This document shows, in pieces, positions 22,650 to 32,284 of a stretch of 64,000 bases of DNA; positions within the stretch are counted from its first letter, which is position 1; the number at the start of each line of letters is the position of its first letter. This stretch comes from an uncultured Pseudomonadales bacterium (GTDB lineage: Bacteria > Pseudomonadota > Gammaproteobacteria > Pseudomonadales > Azotimanducaceae). Location: assembly GCA_951813295.1 (NCBI GenBank), contig CATOTI010000001.1:372001-436000 (forward strand), written 5' to 3'. A model generated the notes under the pieces. That model had not been told where the DNA came from, made no database searches, and saw only the letters and a program-made list of their open reading frames with translations. A program made the translations under genes and the position numbers.

Positions 22650-23722
22650 GCCACCAGCTGCTGGTATTGCCCGGTGACGGCATCGGCGCCGAAGTCATGC
22701 CGCATGTCGAGCGGGTGCTCGATGCCACGGGTGTCGACTTGACCGTCAAACACGGCCTTCTGGGCGGCGTCGCGATCGATTCCGAAGGCGTCGCGCTACC
22801 GCCCGAGACACTCGAGAAGGCCAAAGCGTCGGACGCGATTCTCCTCGGCGCAGTCGGCGGTCCCGCGTGGGATCACCTGCCGATGATGGATCGACCCGAG
22901 CGGGGTTTGCTCGGTCTTCGTTCGGAGCTCGACCTTTTTGCGAATCTCAGGCCCGCGATCCTCTTCGAGCCGCTCGCGCACGCCTCGTCTTTGAAGCCGG
23001 AACTCGTCGCGAATCTCGACATTCTCATCGTTCGAGAACTCACCGGCGGGATCTACTTCGGTGAACCACGAGGCGTCGAGGAGGCGGACGGCCAACGGCG
23101 CGGCTTCAACACCTATGTCTACGCCGAGGACGAAATCGATCGAATTGCACGGGTCGCGTTCGATCTGGCGCAAAAACGAAACGGTCGCGTGTGCTCGGTC
23201 GACAAGGCGAACGTGCTCGAGGTGACTCGGTTGTGGCGCGAAGTGGTCGATGAGACGCACGCGGACTTCGAAGACATCGAGCTCTCGCATATGTACGTCG
23301 ACAATGCGGCGATGCAGCTCGTCCGCGCGCCGAAACAGTTCGACGTGATCGTGACCGGCAATATGTTCGGCGACATCCTGTCGGATGTTGCGGCCATGTT
23401 GACCGGATCGCTCGGTATGTTGCCTTCGGCGTCGCTGAACGGCAGTGGTCAGGGTTTGTACGAGCCCGTGCACGGTAGCGCGCCCGATATCGCCGGGCAG
23501 AACGTCGCCAACCCGCTCGCGACCGTGCTCTCCGCGGCCATGATGATGCGCTACAGCCTCGACGAAATGGACGCCGCCGATCGCCTCGAGCGTGCGGTAC
23601 AGAGCGTTCTCGAAGCAGGCTTTCGAACGCCCGACATCATGCTCGATCACTCGAACACGAAACTCACGCGAGTGGGTACGGACGCGATGGCGGACGCGGT
23701 GATTGCCGCCCTGAGATCGTAG
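22646..23722 (+). CDS. leuB: 3-isopropylmalate dehydrogenase
   Basis: NAD-dependent oxidative decarboxylation of 3-isopropylmalate. N-terminal [20 protein letters not shown], catalytic [14 protein letters not shown] with the Tyr, and the metal-binding/NAD region [26 protein letters not shown] are visible. The GTG start at 22646 overlaps the leuD stop in GTGA and has TCGGAGGG upstream; 358 residues. A more distal ATG at 22625 is in frame but would precede the family N-terminus. Confidence 0.96.
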   Translation: MSHQLLVLPGDGIGAEVMPHVERVLDATGVDLTVKHGLLGGVAIDSEGVALPPETLEKAKASDAILLGAVGGPAWDHLPMMDRPERGLLGLRSELDLFANLRPAILFEPLAHASSLKPELVANLDILIVRELTGGIYFGEPRGVEEADGQRRGFNTYVYAEDEIDRIARVAFDLAQKRNGRVCSVDKANVLEVTRLWREVVDETHADFEDIELSHMYVDNAAMQLVRAPKQFDVIVTGNMFGDILSDVAAMLTGSLGMLPSASLNGSGQGLYEPVHGSAPDIAGQNVANPLATVLSAAMMMRYSLDEMDAADRLERAVQSVLEAGFRTPDIMLDHSNTKLTRVGTDAMADAVIAALRS

Positions 23723-23798
23723 CGACCGACTCTAGTAAATCGTGCGCGTCCGAACGCGCGAATCGCGCGCGAAAGCCGCGCATAGAACGAGGTATGTC

Positions 23799-24815
23799 AT
23801 GGAAAAGCTCAACGTAGCTGTCGCCGGTGCCACGGGCGCTGTCGGCGAGGCGATGTGCGAAATCCTCGAATCACGCGAGTTTCCGATCGGCGAGCTCCGC
23901 CTGCTGGCCTCGGAACGTTCGGCCGGAAAACGCCTGCAGTTCGGCGGCCGGTCGGTGAAGGTCGAAGTGCTCGACGATTTCGACTTCGCCGACACGCAGA
24001 TCGCCCTTTTTTCCGCCGGGGGTTCGGTGTCCGGAGACCACGCGCCGCGAGCGGCCGCCGCCGGTGCAGTCGTGATCGACAACACGTCGCGCTTTCGCAT
24101 GGAAGACGGCATTCCGCTGGTCGTGCCGGAGGTCAACGCACACCGAATCAAGGACGGTATCGGGCCGAACATCATCGCCAACCCGAACTGCTCCACGATT
24201 CAGATGGTGGTCGCGTTGAAGCCGATTTACGACGCGGTGGGGATCCGGACGATCAACGTCGCCACCTATCAAGCGGTGTCCGGCGCCGGCGCGTCGGGCG
24301 TTCTCGAACTCGCGGGGCAGACGGCGAACCTCCTCAATACCAAGCCGATCGAGACGTCGGTACATCCGGTGCAGATTGCTTTCAACGCCATCCCCCACAT
24401 CGCCGATTTTGGTGAGAACGGTTACTCGACCGAAGAAATGAAGATGGTCAACGAGACCCGCAAGATCTTCGAGGACGATTCGATCGAGGTGAATCCGACC
24501 TGCGTTCGAATCCCGGTCTTCTACGGTCATTCGGAAGCGGTCCATATCGAGACGGTCGATCCGATCGCGCCAGAGACCGTGCGTGAACTGCTGAGCGTAG
24601 CGCCCGGGGTGGAAGTGATCGATCAGCTCGAGGGGGGCGGCTATCCGACGGCTGTTTTGCATGGGGCCGGTACGGATCCGGTCTATGTGGGACGGATTCG
24701 TCGCGGTCTCGCGGGCACGAACGCCATCAACCTCTGGGTCGTATCCGACAACGTCCGCAAGGGCGCGGCGCTCAATTCGATACAAATCGCTGAATCCCTC
24801 AAGGAACTGCTCTAG
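23799..24815 (+). CDS. asd: Aspartate-semialdehyde dehydrogenase
   Basis: Reduces aspartyl phosphate to the semialdehyde for Lys, Met, Thr and diaminopimelate synthesis. NADP fold LNVAVAGATGAVGEAM, catalytic cysteine in ANPNCSTIQMV, and the C-terminal PVFYGHSEAVHIET region are present. The ATG at 23799 with GAACGAGG upstream gives 338 residues; the upstream in-frame ATG at 23742 is rejected. The leuCDB-asd-fimV order is that of pseudomonads. Confidence 0.96.
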   Translation: MEKLNVAVAGATGAVGEAMCEILESREFPIGELRLLASERSAGKRLQFGGRSVKVEVLDDFDFADTQIALFSAGGSVSGDHAPRAAAAGAVVIDNTSRFRMEDGIPLVVPEVNAHRIKDGIGPNIIANPNCSTIQMVVALKPIYDAVGIRTINVATYQAVSGAGASGVLELAGQTANLLNTKPIETSVHPVQIAFNAIPHIADFGENGYSTEEMKMVNETRKIFEDDSIEVNPTCVRIPVFYGHSEAVHIETVDPIAPETVRELLSVAPGVEVIDQLEGGGYPTAVLHGAGTDPVYVGRIRRGLAGTNAINLWVVSDNVRKGAALNSIQIAESLKELL

Positions 24816-24846
24816 TCTCTGGGCTTAAGGATTCTCGGGTACGTCT

Positions 24847-26466
24847 ATGAAGAAATGGGCAGCCGTTCGCACGGCCTTTGCGCGCTGGTGCATGGTCACC
24901 GCGTTGATCGTGACGCAGGGCGTTCAGGCGCTCGAATTGGCCGATGCCCGTCGTGAAGCAGACGGTGCTCTCGTCGCGTCGCTCGTCGGTGCCGACTCGT
25001 TTACGCCGACGAGTGTCTTTGTTCGTCTCGCGAGCGCTTCGGCGCACAGTGAGCGCGGCGTGGCGCGACCCGAGGCCGACCTTCGTTTTGCGGTGCAATC
25101 CGGGGCAAACGGGCTGGTGCTTCGAATCGTCGGCCCAAATGGTGTCCCGGCCGACGCTTTCCTGATCGAGGTCTTCTCACCGAACGGGCGAGAGGTGCTG
25201 CGGTTTGATACGTCCACGACACCCATGGTGGCCACGGCTCTGCCGAGTGAATCGGTGACGGTCACGTCACCCGCCGTGGCGGCGCCGAGCCCCGCGGTCG
25301 TCGAACCGTCCGCGATGCCAGCTCGCCAGATCGAACCGGCGACGCAGCCAGCAGGACGCACGGTGACGGTGCAACGCGGCGAAACCCTCTGGGCGATCGC
25401 GGGTCGGTACCAATCCGGCGGTATCTCCACCGCACGCATGGCGCGCGCGATTCAGGATGGGAACCCGCAAGCCTTTTCTCTGCGCGATCCGGATCAGATT
25501 CTCGAAGGTTCGGTCATCACGATTCCCGATCTTGCCGAAAACGTTCTGGCGCGAACGCCGACGCCGCCACCGGTGTTGCCTACGCGCGAAGGCGACGAAG
25601 CCACGCGTCGGATCGAAGAGGTGATCGCCGCGCGGGATGCCCGCCTCGAACGACCGGCCGAGGACGACAATCGGCGAGACGTCGTCAGGCAGCTCGAGCA
25701 AGCCCGGTTCGGCCAACGTCAGGCCGAGACGCGGGTGATGGAGCTCGAGAGCCGGCTCGCGGGCGTCGAGTCCGAACGCGATGCGCTGCGTCGGGAAGTG
25801 ATGAGCCTGACGAGTCGGTTGGAAGCAGCCGACACGCAGCAAGCCGCTGCACCAGCGCGACCGGCACGTTCCGCGGACGACGCGGGTCAGACGATGACGT
25901 TGCGCGAGAATTCACCGCCCGCCGGTCAGCCTCAACAGAGGCCGGACACGCCGCGCCAGTCGGCCACAGCGCCGGCCGGCTCGCCGCCGAGCGGCGGTAT
26001 GGGCTGGATCATCGGTATCAGTGTGTTTGCCGTCGTTGCGATCGGAGCGGTCGCGACCGTGATGGGTATTCGACGCAACCGCAAAGCAAAAGCCGAGGGA
26101 TCGGAAGCGGAATCCGACGCACCGGACGAATCTCCTGCTGCGCCCGAGCCGACGCCGGCTGACGATTCGGCGATGAATGAAGAGCCGGCCACAAACACCG
26201 CCGCTTATGAGCCACCGCGGGAGCCGGACGAACCGCCGGCAGAAGCCGAAGTTGCCGCATCGGCCGCCCTCGAGGATGAGGAAGACGATCTCGAGGATAT
26301 CGGCCTCATCATCCCGGACGCTGGCACGAAGCTCGCCCTGGCGCGGGCTTACGTCGACATCGACGACGCCGAGAGCGCACGCGAAATCCTCGTCGAGGTC
26401 ATTCGCGAAGGATCGGACAAGGAACGTTCGGATGCGGAAGCATTACTAGCGAAGATCGACGCCTGA
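24847..26466 (+). CDS. fimV: FimV-like pilus assembly / polar organisation protein, short form
   Basis: Inner-membrane peptidoglycan-binding protein. In order: signal peptide (residues 1-28), FimV N-terminal domain, LysM peptidoglycan-binding domain at ~176-235 (TVTVQRGETLWAIAGRY), coiled coil ~255-335, Pro/Ala linker, one transmembrane helix (GWIIGISVFAVVAIGAVATV), an acidic cytoplasmic region and the C-terminal FimV motif (TKLALARAYVDIDDAESARE). At 539 residues it is much shorter than Pseudomonas FimV. The family helps type IV pilus secretin assembly and cell polarity. It sits in the conserved asd-fimV-truA position. Confidence 0.88.
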   Translation: MKKWAAVRTAFARWCMVTALIVTQGVQALELADARREADGALVASLVGADSFTPTSVFVRLASASAHSERGVARPEADLRFAVQSGANGLVLRIVGPNGVPADAFLIEVFSPNGREVLRFDTSTTPMVATALPSESVTVTSPAVAAPSPAVVEPSAMPARQIEPATQPAGRTVTVQRGETLWAIAGRYQSGGISTARMARAIQDGNPQAFSLRDPDQILEGSVITIPDLAENVLARTPTPPPVLPTREGDEATRRIEEVIAARDARLERPAEDDNRRDVVRQLEQARFGQRQAETRVMELESRLAGVESERDALRREVMSLTSRLEAADTQQAAAPARPARSADDAGQTMTLRENSPPAGQPQQRPDTPRQSATAPAGSPPSGGMGWIIGISVFAVVAIGAVATVMGIRRNRKAKAEGSEAESDAPDESPAAPEPTPADDSAMNEEPATNTAAYEPPREPDEPPAEAEVAASAALEDEEDDLEDIGLIIPDAGTKLALARAYVDIDDAESAREILVEVIREGSDKERSDAEALLAKIDA

Positions 26467-27242
26467 CCGTCGCGCTCGGCGTCGAATACGACGGAACGAG
26501 CTTTCGCGGCTTCCAACGCCAAGCCAACGCCCCCTCTGTCCAGGCGGACCTCGAAGCGGCCATCTCACGGGTCGCGGACGAACCTGTCCGCCTTGTTGCC
26601 GCGGGGCGAACGGACGCCGGGGTGCACGCCACTCAGCAGGTCGTCAGTTTCGAGACGAACGCCGAGAGAAGCGCGGATGGATGGCGACGCGGGGTGACGT
26701 CGCTTACAAGTGACGGTGTAGCCGTCGTCTGGGCCGAGACATCGGTGCCGAGAGGATTCCACGCGAGGTTCGATGCCCACTCGCGGCGCTATTGCTATGT
26801 GATGCTCGATCAGGACGACGTACTCGTGATCGGCAGAAACCTGTGTACGACCACGGCGGCCCTCGATCACGAACGTATGCACCGGTCCGCGCAGACGCTC
26901 GTCGGTGAGCGGGATTTTTCGAGTTTTCGGGGCGCCGGATGTCAGAGCCGAACGCCCTGGCGCGCGGTGCACGAGATTACCGTTCGTCGCGCTGGGGCGT
27001 TTGTCGTCCTCGAGATCGAAGCCAACGCCTTCCTGCTGCATATGGTGCGCAACATCGCCGGCAACCTGATCGAGGTCGGCATGGGTAAGCGAACGGAAGC
27101 TGAGTTCGTCGCGCTGCGCGATGCCCGCGATCGACGGCTCGGCGCCCCGACCGCGCCACCGCAAGGGCTCTATCTCGTGCACGTGGGCTATCGATCGCTC
27201 GAACTCGCGCCGCGCGACCCGTTCTTCCTACGCGCCCTTTAG
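26442..27242 (+). CDS. truA: tRNA pseudouridine(38-40) synthase
   Basis: Makes pseudouridine at positions 38-40 of tRNA anticodon stems. The N-terminal strand VALGVEYDGTSFRGFQRQ, the catalytic Asp in AAGRTDAGVHATQQV and the NAFLLHMVRNIAGNLIEVG motif are all present. The first ATG in frame (26622) lies after the catalytic Asp, so it cannot be the start. The frame upstream to about 26440 has no ATG, GTG or TTG. Candidates are ATT 26442 (266 residues, family length) and CTG 26463 at the fimV stop. The gene overlaps the end of fimV, so translation may be coupled. Confidence 0.9.
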   Translation: MTSEDRRLTVALGVEYDGTSFRGFQRQANAPSVQADLEAAISRVADEPVRLVAAGRTDAGVHATQQVVSFETNAERSADGWRRGVTSLTSDGVAVVWAETSVPRGFHARFDAHSRRYCYVMLDQDDVLVIGRNLCTTTAALDHERMHRSAQTLVGERDFSSFRGAGCQSRTPWRAVHEITVRRAGAFVVLEIEANAFLLHMVRNIAGNLIEVGMGKRTEAEFVALRDARDRRLGAPTAPPQGLYLVHVGYRSLELAPRDPFFLRAL

Positions 27243-27296
27243 CCCGCCTCGCGTCGCCTGTAGACTCGCGCATCTTTTTCCGCGCCGGTTCTTCCG

Positions 27297-27926
27297 ATGT
27301 CTCGTGTTCGCGTCAAGGTTTGTGGGGTGACGTCCGTCGACGACGCCCGCGCCGCTGTCGACGCAGGCGCGGATGCCATCGGGTTGAACTGTTTCCCCCG
27401 AAGCCCGCGATTCATCGACGTCGAGCGCTTGGCGGCCATCGTCGACGCGGTACAACCGTTCGTGACGACCGTTGCCGTTTTCGTCAATCCGTCGGCGGAA
27501 GCCGTCCGACAGGTCGTCGAGGCGAGTAACGTCGATCGATTGCAGTTTCATGGCGACGAGCCGGCCGAATTCTGCGGCCAGTTTTCTCGACGCTATGTGA
27601 AAGCGCTCGGTGTGGGCGCCGATTTCTCGTTCGAGGACTACGATCGCGCGTTCCCCGATGCGGATGCCTTCATTCTCGACGCGTATGCACCGAGTGAGCG
27701 CGGTGGCACCGGACATACGTTCAGTTGGTCGCTGTGGCCGTCGACGGATCGTACGTTGGCGCTCGCTGGCGGCCTCGACCCCGACAACGTCGCGCGGGCA
27801 ATTCGCTGCACCCGCGCACGGGTGGTCGACGTGGCGAGCGGTGTGGAAATGAGTGGCGACAAACGACGTAAGGATCGCGCGAAGCTCGACCGGTTCATGG
27901 CCGAAGTTCGTCGCGCAAACGACTGA
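27297..27926 (+). CDS. trpF: Phosphoribosylanthranilate isomerase
   Basis: Amadori rearrangement step of tryptophan synthesis, a single (beta/alpha)8 barrel. [20 protein letters not shown] carries the catalytic Cys, and [12 protein letters not shown] the phosphate site. 209 residues. It lies between truA and trpB in the conserved order. The ATG at 27297 is the only start that gives the family N-terminus SRVRVKVCG. Confidence 0.95.
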   Translation: MSRVRVKVCGVTSVDDARAAVDAGADAIGLNCFPRSPRFIDVERLAAIVDAVQPFVTTVAVFVNPSAEAVRQVVEASNVDRLQFHGDEPAEFCGQFSRRYVKALGVGADFSFEDYDRAFPDADAFILDAYAPSERGGTGHTFSWSLWPSTDRTLALAGGLDPDNVARAIRCTRARVVDVASGVEMSGDKRRKDRAKLDRFMAEVRRAND

Positions 27927-27949
27927 CATCAGGAGAACGCAGGAACGAA

Positions 27950-29179
27950 ATGACCATCGGTAACCGACCGCCCTACGACGGTCCGACCGAGTCGGGCCAC
28001 TACGGGGAATTCGGCGGACGTTACGTAGCGGAAACGCTCATGAGTGCCCTCGACGAGCTGAGTGAGCTGTTCGAGGAATGTTGGAACGATCCGGACTTCC
28101 GGGCCGAGTACCAGCGCGATCTCGTGGAATATGTCGGCCGCCCGACGCCGCTCTATCTCGCTGAACGGCTGACGAGCGAAATCGGTGGCGCGCGCCTCTA
28201 CCTCAAGCGTGAAGACCTGAACCACACCGGCGCGCACAAGATCAACAACACCCTCGGTCAGGCGCTACTGGCCAAGCGAATGGGCAAAGAGCGCGTGATC
28301 GCGGAGACGGGTGCCGGCCAGCACGGTGTCGCGACCGCCACGGTCGCTGCCCGCCTGGGGCTCGAGTGTGACGTCTTCATGGGCGAGGAGGACATCCGCC
28401 GACAGAGCATCAACGTCTTCAAGATGAAGATGCTCGGTGCGCGTGTCATCCCGGTTCGATCGGGATCACGCACGTTGAAAGACGCCATGAACGAGGCGAT
28501 GCGCGACTGGGTCACCCACGTCGACGATACCCACTACATCATCGGCAGCGTCGCCGGACCGCATCCGTATCCGATGCTCGTTCGTGAACTTCAGAGCGTC
28601 ATCGGCAATGAAGCGCGCGCGCAGTGCCTCGAGAAGGAAGGGCGTTTGCCGGATCTTCTGATCGCTTGCGTCGGCGGCGGATCCAATGCGATGGGGCTTT
28701 TCTATCCGTTCGTCGACGACGAAAGCGTCGACATCGTCGGGGTCGAAGCGGCCGGTCACGGCATCGAATCCGGCGAACATGCCGCGCCGTTGTCGGCAGG
28801 AACACCCGGTGTGCTCCACGGTAGCCGCACTTACGTTCTCGACAACGACGATGGCCAGATCGAAGAAGCCCATTCGATCTCCGCGGGACTCGATTACCCG
28901 GGGGTCGGGCCCGAGCACTCTTACTGGAAGGATATTGGTCGGGCGCGCTACGTCAGCGTCAACGATCAGGAAGCGCTTGCCGCGCTCAAACTCTTGAATC
29001 GAACGGAGGGCATCCTGCCCGCGCTCGAGTCGAGTCATGCACTCGCCTGGGCTGCCCAGGAAGCGGCGCGGCGGCCAAAAGACGACGTCATCATCGTGAA
29101 CCTGTCGGGACGGGGCGATAAGGACATCGACACGGTGGCGCGGATCGAAGGGATTGGATTAGCCGATGACGCGGATTGA
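27950..29179 (+). CDS. trpB: Tryptophan synthase beta chain
   Basis: PLP-dependent condensation of indole and serine. PLP lysine in [20 protein letters not shown], phosphate loop [12 protein letters not shown], and the N-terminal [16 protein letters not shown] are all standard. 409 residues. AGGAG lies about 15 nt upstream of the ATG. It overlaps trpA by 14 nt. Confidence 0.98.
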   Translation: MTIGNRPPYDGPTESGHYGEFGGRYVAETLMSALDELSELFEECWNDPDFRAEYQRDLVEYVGRPTPLYLAERLTSEIGGARLYLKREDLNHTGAHKINNTLGQALLAKRMGKERVIAETGAGQHGVATATVAARLGLECDVFMGEEDIRRQSINVFKMKMLGARVIPVRSGSRTLKDAMNEAMRDWVTHVDDTHYIIGSVAGPHPYPMLVRELQSVIGNEARAQCLEKEGRLPDLLIACVGGGSNAMGLFYPFVDDESVDIVGVEAAGHGIESGEHAAPLSAGTPGVLHGSRTYVLDNDDGQIEEAHSISAGLDYPGVGPEHSYWKDIGRARYVSVNDQEALAALKLLNRTEGILPALESSHALAWAAQEAARRPKDDVIIVNLSGRGDKDIDTVARIEGIGLADDAD

Positions 29180-29966
29180 AACGACGCTGGCGCGATGCCG
29201 CGAGTCTGGAAAGCGTGCGCTCAACACGTTTATCACCGCGGGTGATCGTGGCCTCGACGTCACCGTGCCGGCGATGCATGCCCTCGTCGAGGGCGGTGCC
29301 GATCTGATCGAACTCGGCGTGCCGTTTTCCGATCCTGAAGCGGAAGGTCCGGCAATCCAGGCGAGTTCCGAGAGGGCGCTGCGCCACGGGGTGACCCTCG
29401 CGGACGTGATCGACCTGGTGGCGTCGTTTCGCGAAAACGATCCGACGACGCCCGTCATCCTGATGGGCTATCTCAACCAGTTTCTGAAGATGGGTGTCGA
29501 CGGATTCGTCGATCGTGCGGCCGATGCGGGCGCGGACGGCGTCATCATCGTCAACCTGCCGCCGGAAGAGGCAACGGATTTCGCGGCAGCCCTCGAGCGC
29601 CGGGATATGGATCTGGTGCTTCTCGCCGCACCCACGACAACGCCTGGAAGAGCGAAAAAGATCGCCGACATGGCGAGCGGCTTTCTCTACTACGTGAGCT
29701 TCAAGGGCACGACCGGGGCCGACCTCCTCAACCCGAAAGAGGTCGAAGGCGCGGTGGCCCGACTGCGGCGCGCGACCACGTTGCCGATCCTCGTGGGATT
29801 CGGGATCAAGGATGCGACTTCGGCACGTGCGATCGGTGCGTTTGCCGATGGTGTGGTTGTCGGCAGCATGCTGGTGAACGCCATGGCATCAGCCGAACTC
29901 GAGGCGATCCCTACGGTTCTGAGCAAGCGCACGCGCGAGCTCCGCGACGCACTCGACACGCTCTAG
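29166..29966 (+). CDS. trpA: Tryptophan synthase alpha chain
   Basis: Cleaves indole-3-glycerol phosphate to indole. The catalytic Glu and Asp are in [21 protein letters not shown]; phosphate-binding [24 protein letters not shown] is near the C-terminus. 266 residues. Its start overlaps the end of trpB, so the two subunits are coupled. folC follows after only 4 bp; accD, often found here, is absent. Confidence 0.97.
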   Translation: MTRIETTLARCRESGKRALNTFITAGDRGLDVTVPAMHALVEGGADLIELGVPFSDPEAEGPAIQASSERALRHGVTLADVIDLVASFRENDPTTPVILMGYLNQFLKMGVDGFVDRAADAGADGVIIVNLPPEEATDFAAALERRDMDLVLLAAPTTTPGRAKKIADMASGFLYYVSFKGTTGADLLNPKEVEGAVARLRRATTLPILVGFGIKDATSARAIGAFADGVVVGSMLVNAMASAELEAIPTVLSKRTRELRDALDTL

Positions 29967-29970
29967 CTCC

Positions 29971-31194
29971 ATGGCGCCTCTCGACGACTGGCTCGCGTCG
30001 TTCGGCACGACGCATCCGAGCCATGTGCTCCGTGGTCTCGATCGGATCCGAGAGGTTGCGCGGCGCCTCGACGTGAACCCGCCGGCGCCGACGACGGCGG
30101 TGATCGCGGGAACCAACGGCAAAGGCTCGACAGTCGCGGTGCTCGAGACCCTTCTCGGCGTCCGACATCGCGTCGGCGCGACCATTTCGCCGCATCTGCA
30201 TCGATTCAACGAACGTGTTCGGGTCGCCGGCAAGGATGCCACCGACAATGAGCTGATCGACGCGTTCGAGGCAATCACGGCGGCGCGAGGCGATATCCCG
30301 CTATCGTATTTCGAGTTCGGCATTCTCGCGGCGCTCTATCGCCATCGCACGTCGGAATGCGATGTGAGCTTGCTCGAAGTGGGCCTCGGCGGGCGTCTGG
30401 ACGCGGTCAATATCGTGGATGCCGACGTCGCGGTGATCACAAGCATCGGCCTCGATCATCAGCAATACCTCGGTGATACGCATGAGTTGATCGGCGCCGA
30501 AAAGGCGGGCGTCCTTCGCAGGGGCGTACCGCTCGTTTTCGGCACGAATGACCCGCCAACCTCGGTCCTCGACCGAGCCGCTACGCTAGACGCGCCAGTC
30601 TTCCTGGCTGGACGAGACTTTGGCGTGATGGACGATCACTACTTCGTGACCGACGCCTCGGCCAAGCGCCGCGTGCTGCCGACCGCGGCCTGCGATGTGG
30701 ATTCGACGAACGTGGCGACGGCACTCCAAGCAGCCGCGCTCATCGATCCGCGATGTCTCGGCGACTGGGATTGCGTTGCTGAAGACATCAGAAACCCGGG
30801 CCGGTTCGAGGTCGTCGCACGGGGTCAGGCGACCTACGTAGTCGACGTTGCACATAACGTCGACGGCGCGCGCTTCCTACGGGGCCAGATCGAGCAACAC
30901 TTTGGATGTGTCGATTGTGCCCTCGTCGGGACGCTCGAGGACAAGGATGTCGAAGCGATCGTTGGTGAGCTCGATACCGTCACGCGCCACTTCGCCTTCG
31001 TCGACACGCATGGTCAGCGCGGTCAGCGCGGGGTCGATACCGCCTCGCGCGCCGCGGTCGATTCGATCGCCAGCGGAAGCCTCGAAGAGGTGCTCGAGCA
31101 GGTCCGAGCGTCTACATCGAGGGGCAACGGTGTTATTCTCGTTTTGGGTTCCTTTGATCTCGTGGAGAGGATGCGGGACTGGCTTGCACGGTGA
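29971..31194 (+). CDS. folC: Dihydrofolate synthase / folylpolyglutamate synthase
   Basis: Adds glutamate to dihydropteroate and folates using ATP. The P-loop IAGTNGKGSTVAVLETLL, the substrate segment SPHLHRFNERVRV and SLLEVGLGGRLDAVNIVDAD are present. 407 residues. Near 31015 there is a short duplication giving GQRGQRG, probably harmless. It starts the folC-dedD-cvpA-purF string, which in many gammaproteobacteria follows accD. Confidence 0.96.
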   Translation: MAPLDDWLASFGTTHPSHVLRGLDRIREVARRLDVNPPAPTTAVIAGTNGKGSTVAVLETLLGVRHRVGATISPHLHRFNERVRVAGKDATDNELIDAFEAITAARGDIPLSYFEFGILAALYRHRTSECDVSLLEVGLGGRLDAVNIVDADVAVITSIGLDHQQYLGDTHELIGAEKAGVLRRGVPLVFGTNDPPTSVLDRAATLDAPVFLAGRDFGVMDDHYFVTDASAKRRVLPTAACDVDSTNVATALQAAALIDPRCLGDWDCVAEDIRNPGRFEVVARGQATYVVDVAHNVDGARFLRGQIEQHFGCVDCALVGTLEDKDVEAIVGELDTVTRHFAFVDTHGQRGQRGVDTASRAAVDSIASGSLEEVLEQVRASTSRGNGVILVLGSFDLVERMRDWLAR

Positions 31195-31216
31195 GCCATC
31201 CCGGTGGTCGACGCCA

Positions 31217-31744
31217 TTGACGGACCAAACTCGTTATCGCATCACTGGAACGATTTTCCTCGTCGCCGTGGCGGCTATTACGCTGCCCATGCTCTTTGAC
31301 GGCGATGGAATCGCCATCGAAGAACTGCCGCCGCTCGACGTGGCTGCACCCGAGGTGACGGCGCTCCAAGAACCACCCCCCGATCCTTCGTACGCGATCG
31401 AAACGCGTGATCTCCTGGAGACGCTAGTGGACGAAGACGGCTTCGCCCGTGACACGGGTACGAAGCTCGGCGAGCCGGTCCTGTTGGCGGAAAGAGATTC
31501 AGCCGATCTCACCTGGGCCCTGCAACTGGCGAGCTTCACCGAACCCGAGCGGGCGCGGGACCTTCGCGATCGACTCCGCACGGACGGCTACAACGCCTTC
31601 ATGTCCCGACACAAAAGTGGGGAACAGATATCCACCCGCGTTGCCGTCGGCCCCTTCGTCGAACGAACGCATGCGGCTGATCTCAAGCGCGAACTCGACG
31701 TGCGCTACGAAGTCGAATCCATCGTCGTGCACTTTTCGCCATGA
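31217..31744 (+). CDS. dedD: SPOR-domain cell division protein (DedD-like)
   Basis: Small septal inner-membrane protein. One N-terminal membrane helix (ITGTIFLVAVAAITLPMLF), a Pro/Glu-rich periplasmic linker and a C-terminal SPOR domain (ALQLASFTEPERARDLRDRL to the end) that binds denuded septal peptidoglycan. Identity is supported by position between folC and cvpA. The TTG at 31217 is chosen because it gives MTDQTRYRITG just before the helix; another in-frame TTG is at 31184. About 175 residues; it overlaps cvpA by 4 nt. Confidence 0.85.
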   Translation: MTDQTRYRITGTIFLVAVAAITLPMLFDGDGIAIEELPPLDVAAPEVTALQEPPPDPSYAIETRDLLETLVDEDGFARDTGTKLGEPVLLAERDSADLTWALQLASFTEPERARDLRDRLRTDGYNAFMSRHKSGEQISTRVAVGPFVERTHAADLKRELDVRYEVESIVVHFSP

Positions 31745-32262
31745 CTGATCTCGCCAGCGCGGACATCGTCATGGCCGTCATCGTCCTCATCTCGGCCACG
31801 ATCGGACTCTTGCGCGGGTTCATCAAGGAAACCGCGTCGATCGTGATCTGGGTCGCGGCATTTCTGCTCGCGGTCGCTTTCGGCCCCTATGTCGCCTCGC
31901 TGATCGAAATCGACCTGAGAGACGTCGTGCGGCTCGCGATCGGTTGGGTCGCCGTTTTCATCGTCGTCCTTCTCATCGGCGCGCTCATCCAGCGGTTTTT
32001 GGGGGCACTGGTCGAAACGACCGGCCTCTCGGGCTTCGATCGAATGGTGGGCCTCGTCTTTGGCGCATTGCGCGGGGCCGTCGTGCTGATTTTTGTGCTT
32101 GTCGCGATCCGACCGTTCGCGGAGAACTACTTGTGGTGGGAGACTTCCGAGATTCGCCCTGTACTGTTGCAGTTCGAGGAGGACGTATTCGCGATCTTCC
32201 ACGGCACGATCGCAGGCGTTTCGGAACTGTCTGAACAGGCGCAGAGCGTTCGAGAAATCTAG
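31741..32262 (+). CDS. cvpA: CvpA family membrane protein
   Basis: 173-residue inner-membrane protein with four hydrophobic segments (from DIVMAVIVLISATIGLLRGF to VLIFVLVAIRPF). The GLLRGFIKETASIV motif near the first helix and GALRGAVVLIFV are family features. In E. coli it is tied to colicin V export and envelope function; the actual activity is not settled. The gene directly precedes purF, 22 bp away. Confidence 0.93.
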   Translation: MTDLASADIVMAVIVLISATIGLLRGFIKETASIVIWVAAFLLAVAFGPYVASLIEIDLRDVVRLAIGWVAVFIVVLLIGALIQRFLGALVETTGLSGFDRMVGLVFGALRGAVVLIFVLVAIRPFAENYLWWETSEIRPVLLQFEEDVFAIFHGTIAGVSELSEQAQSVREI

Positions 32263-32284
32263 GCGTTCGAGGGGAGCCGAGAGG

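Noticed and set aside
31005-31035. Short tandem repeat in folC (GGTCAGCGC twice)
   Set aside because: In-frame nine-base duplication in a surface-like region; no sign of phase variation or regulatory use.
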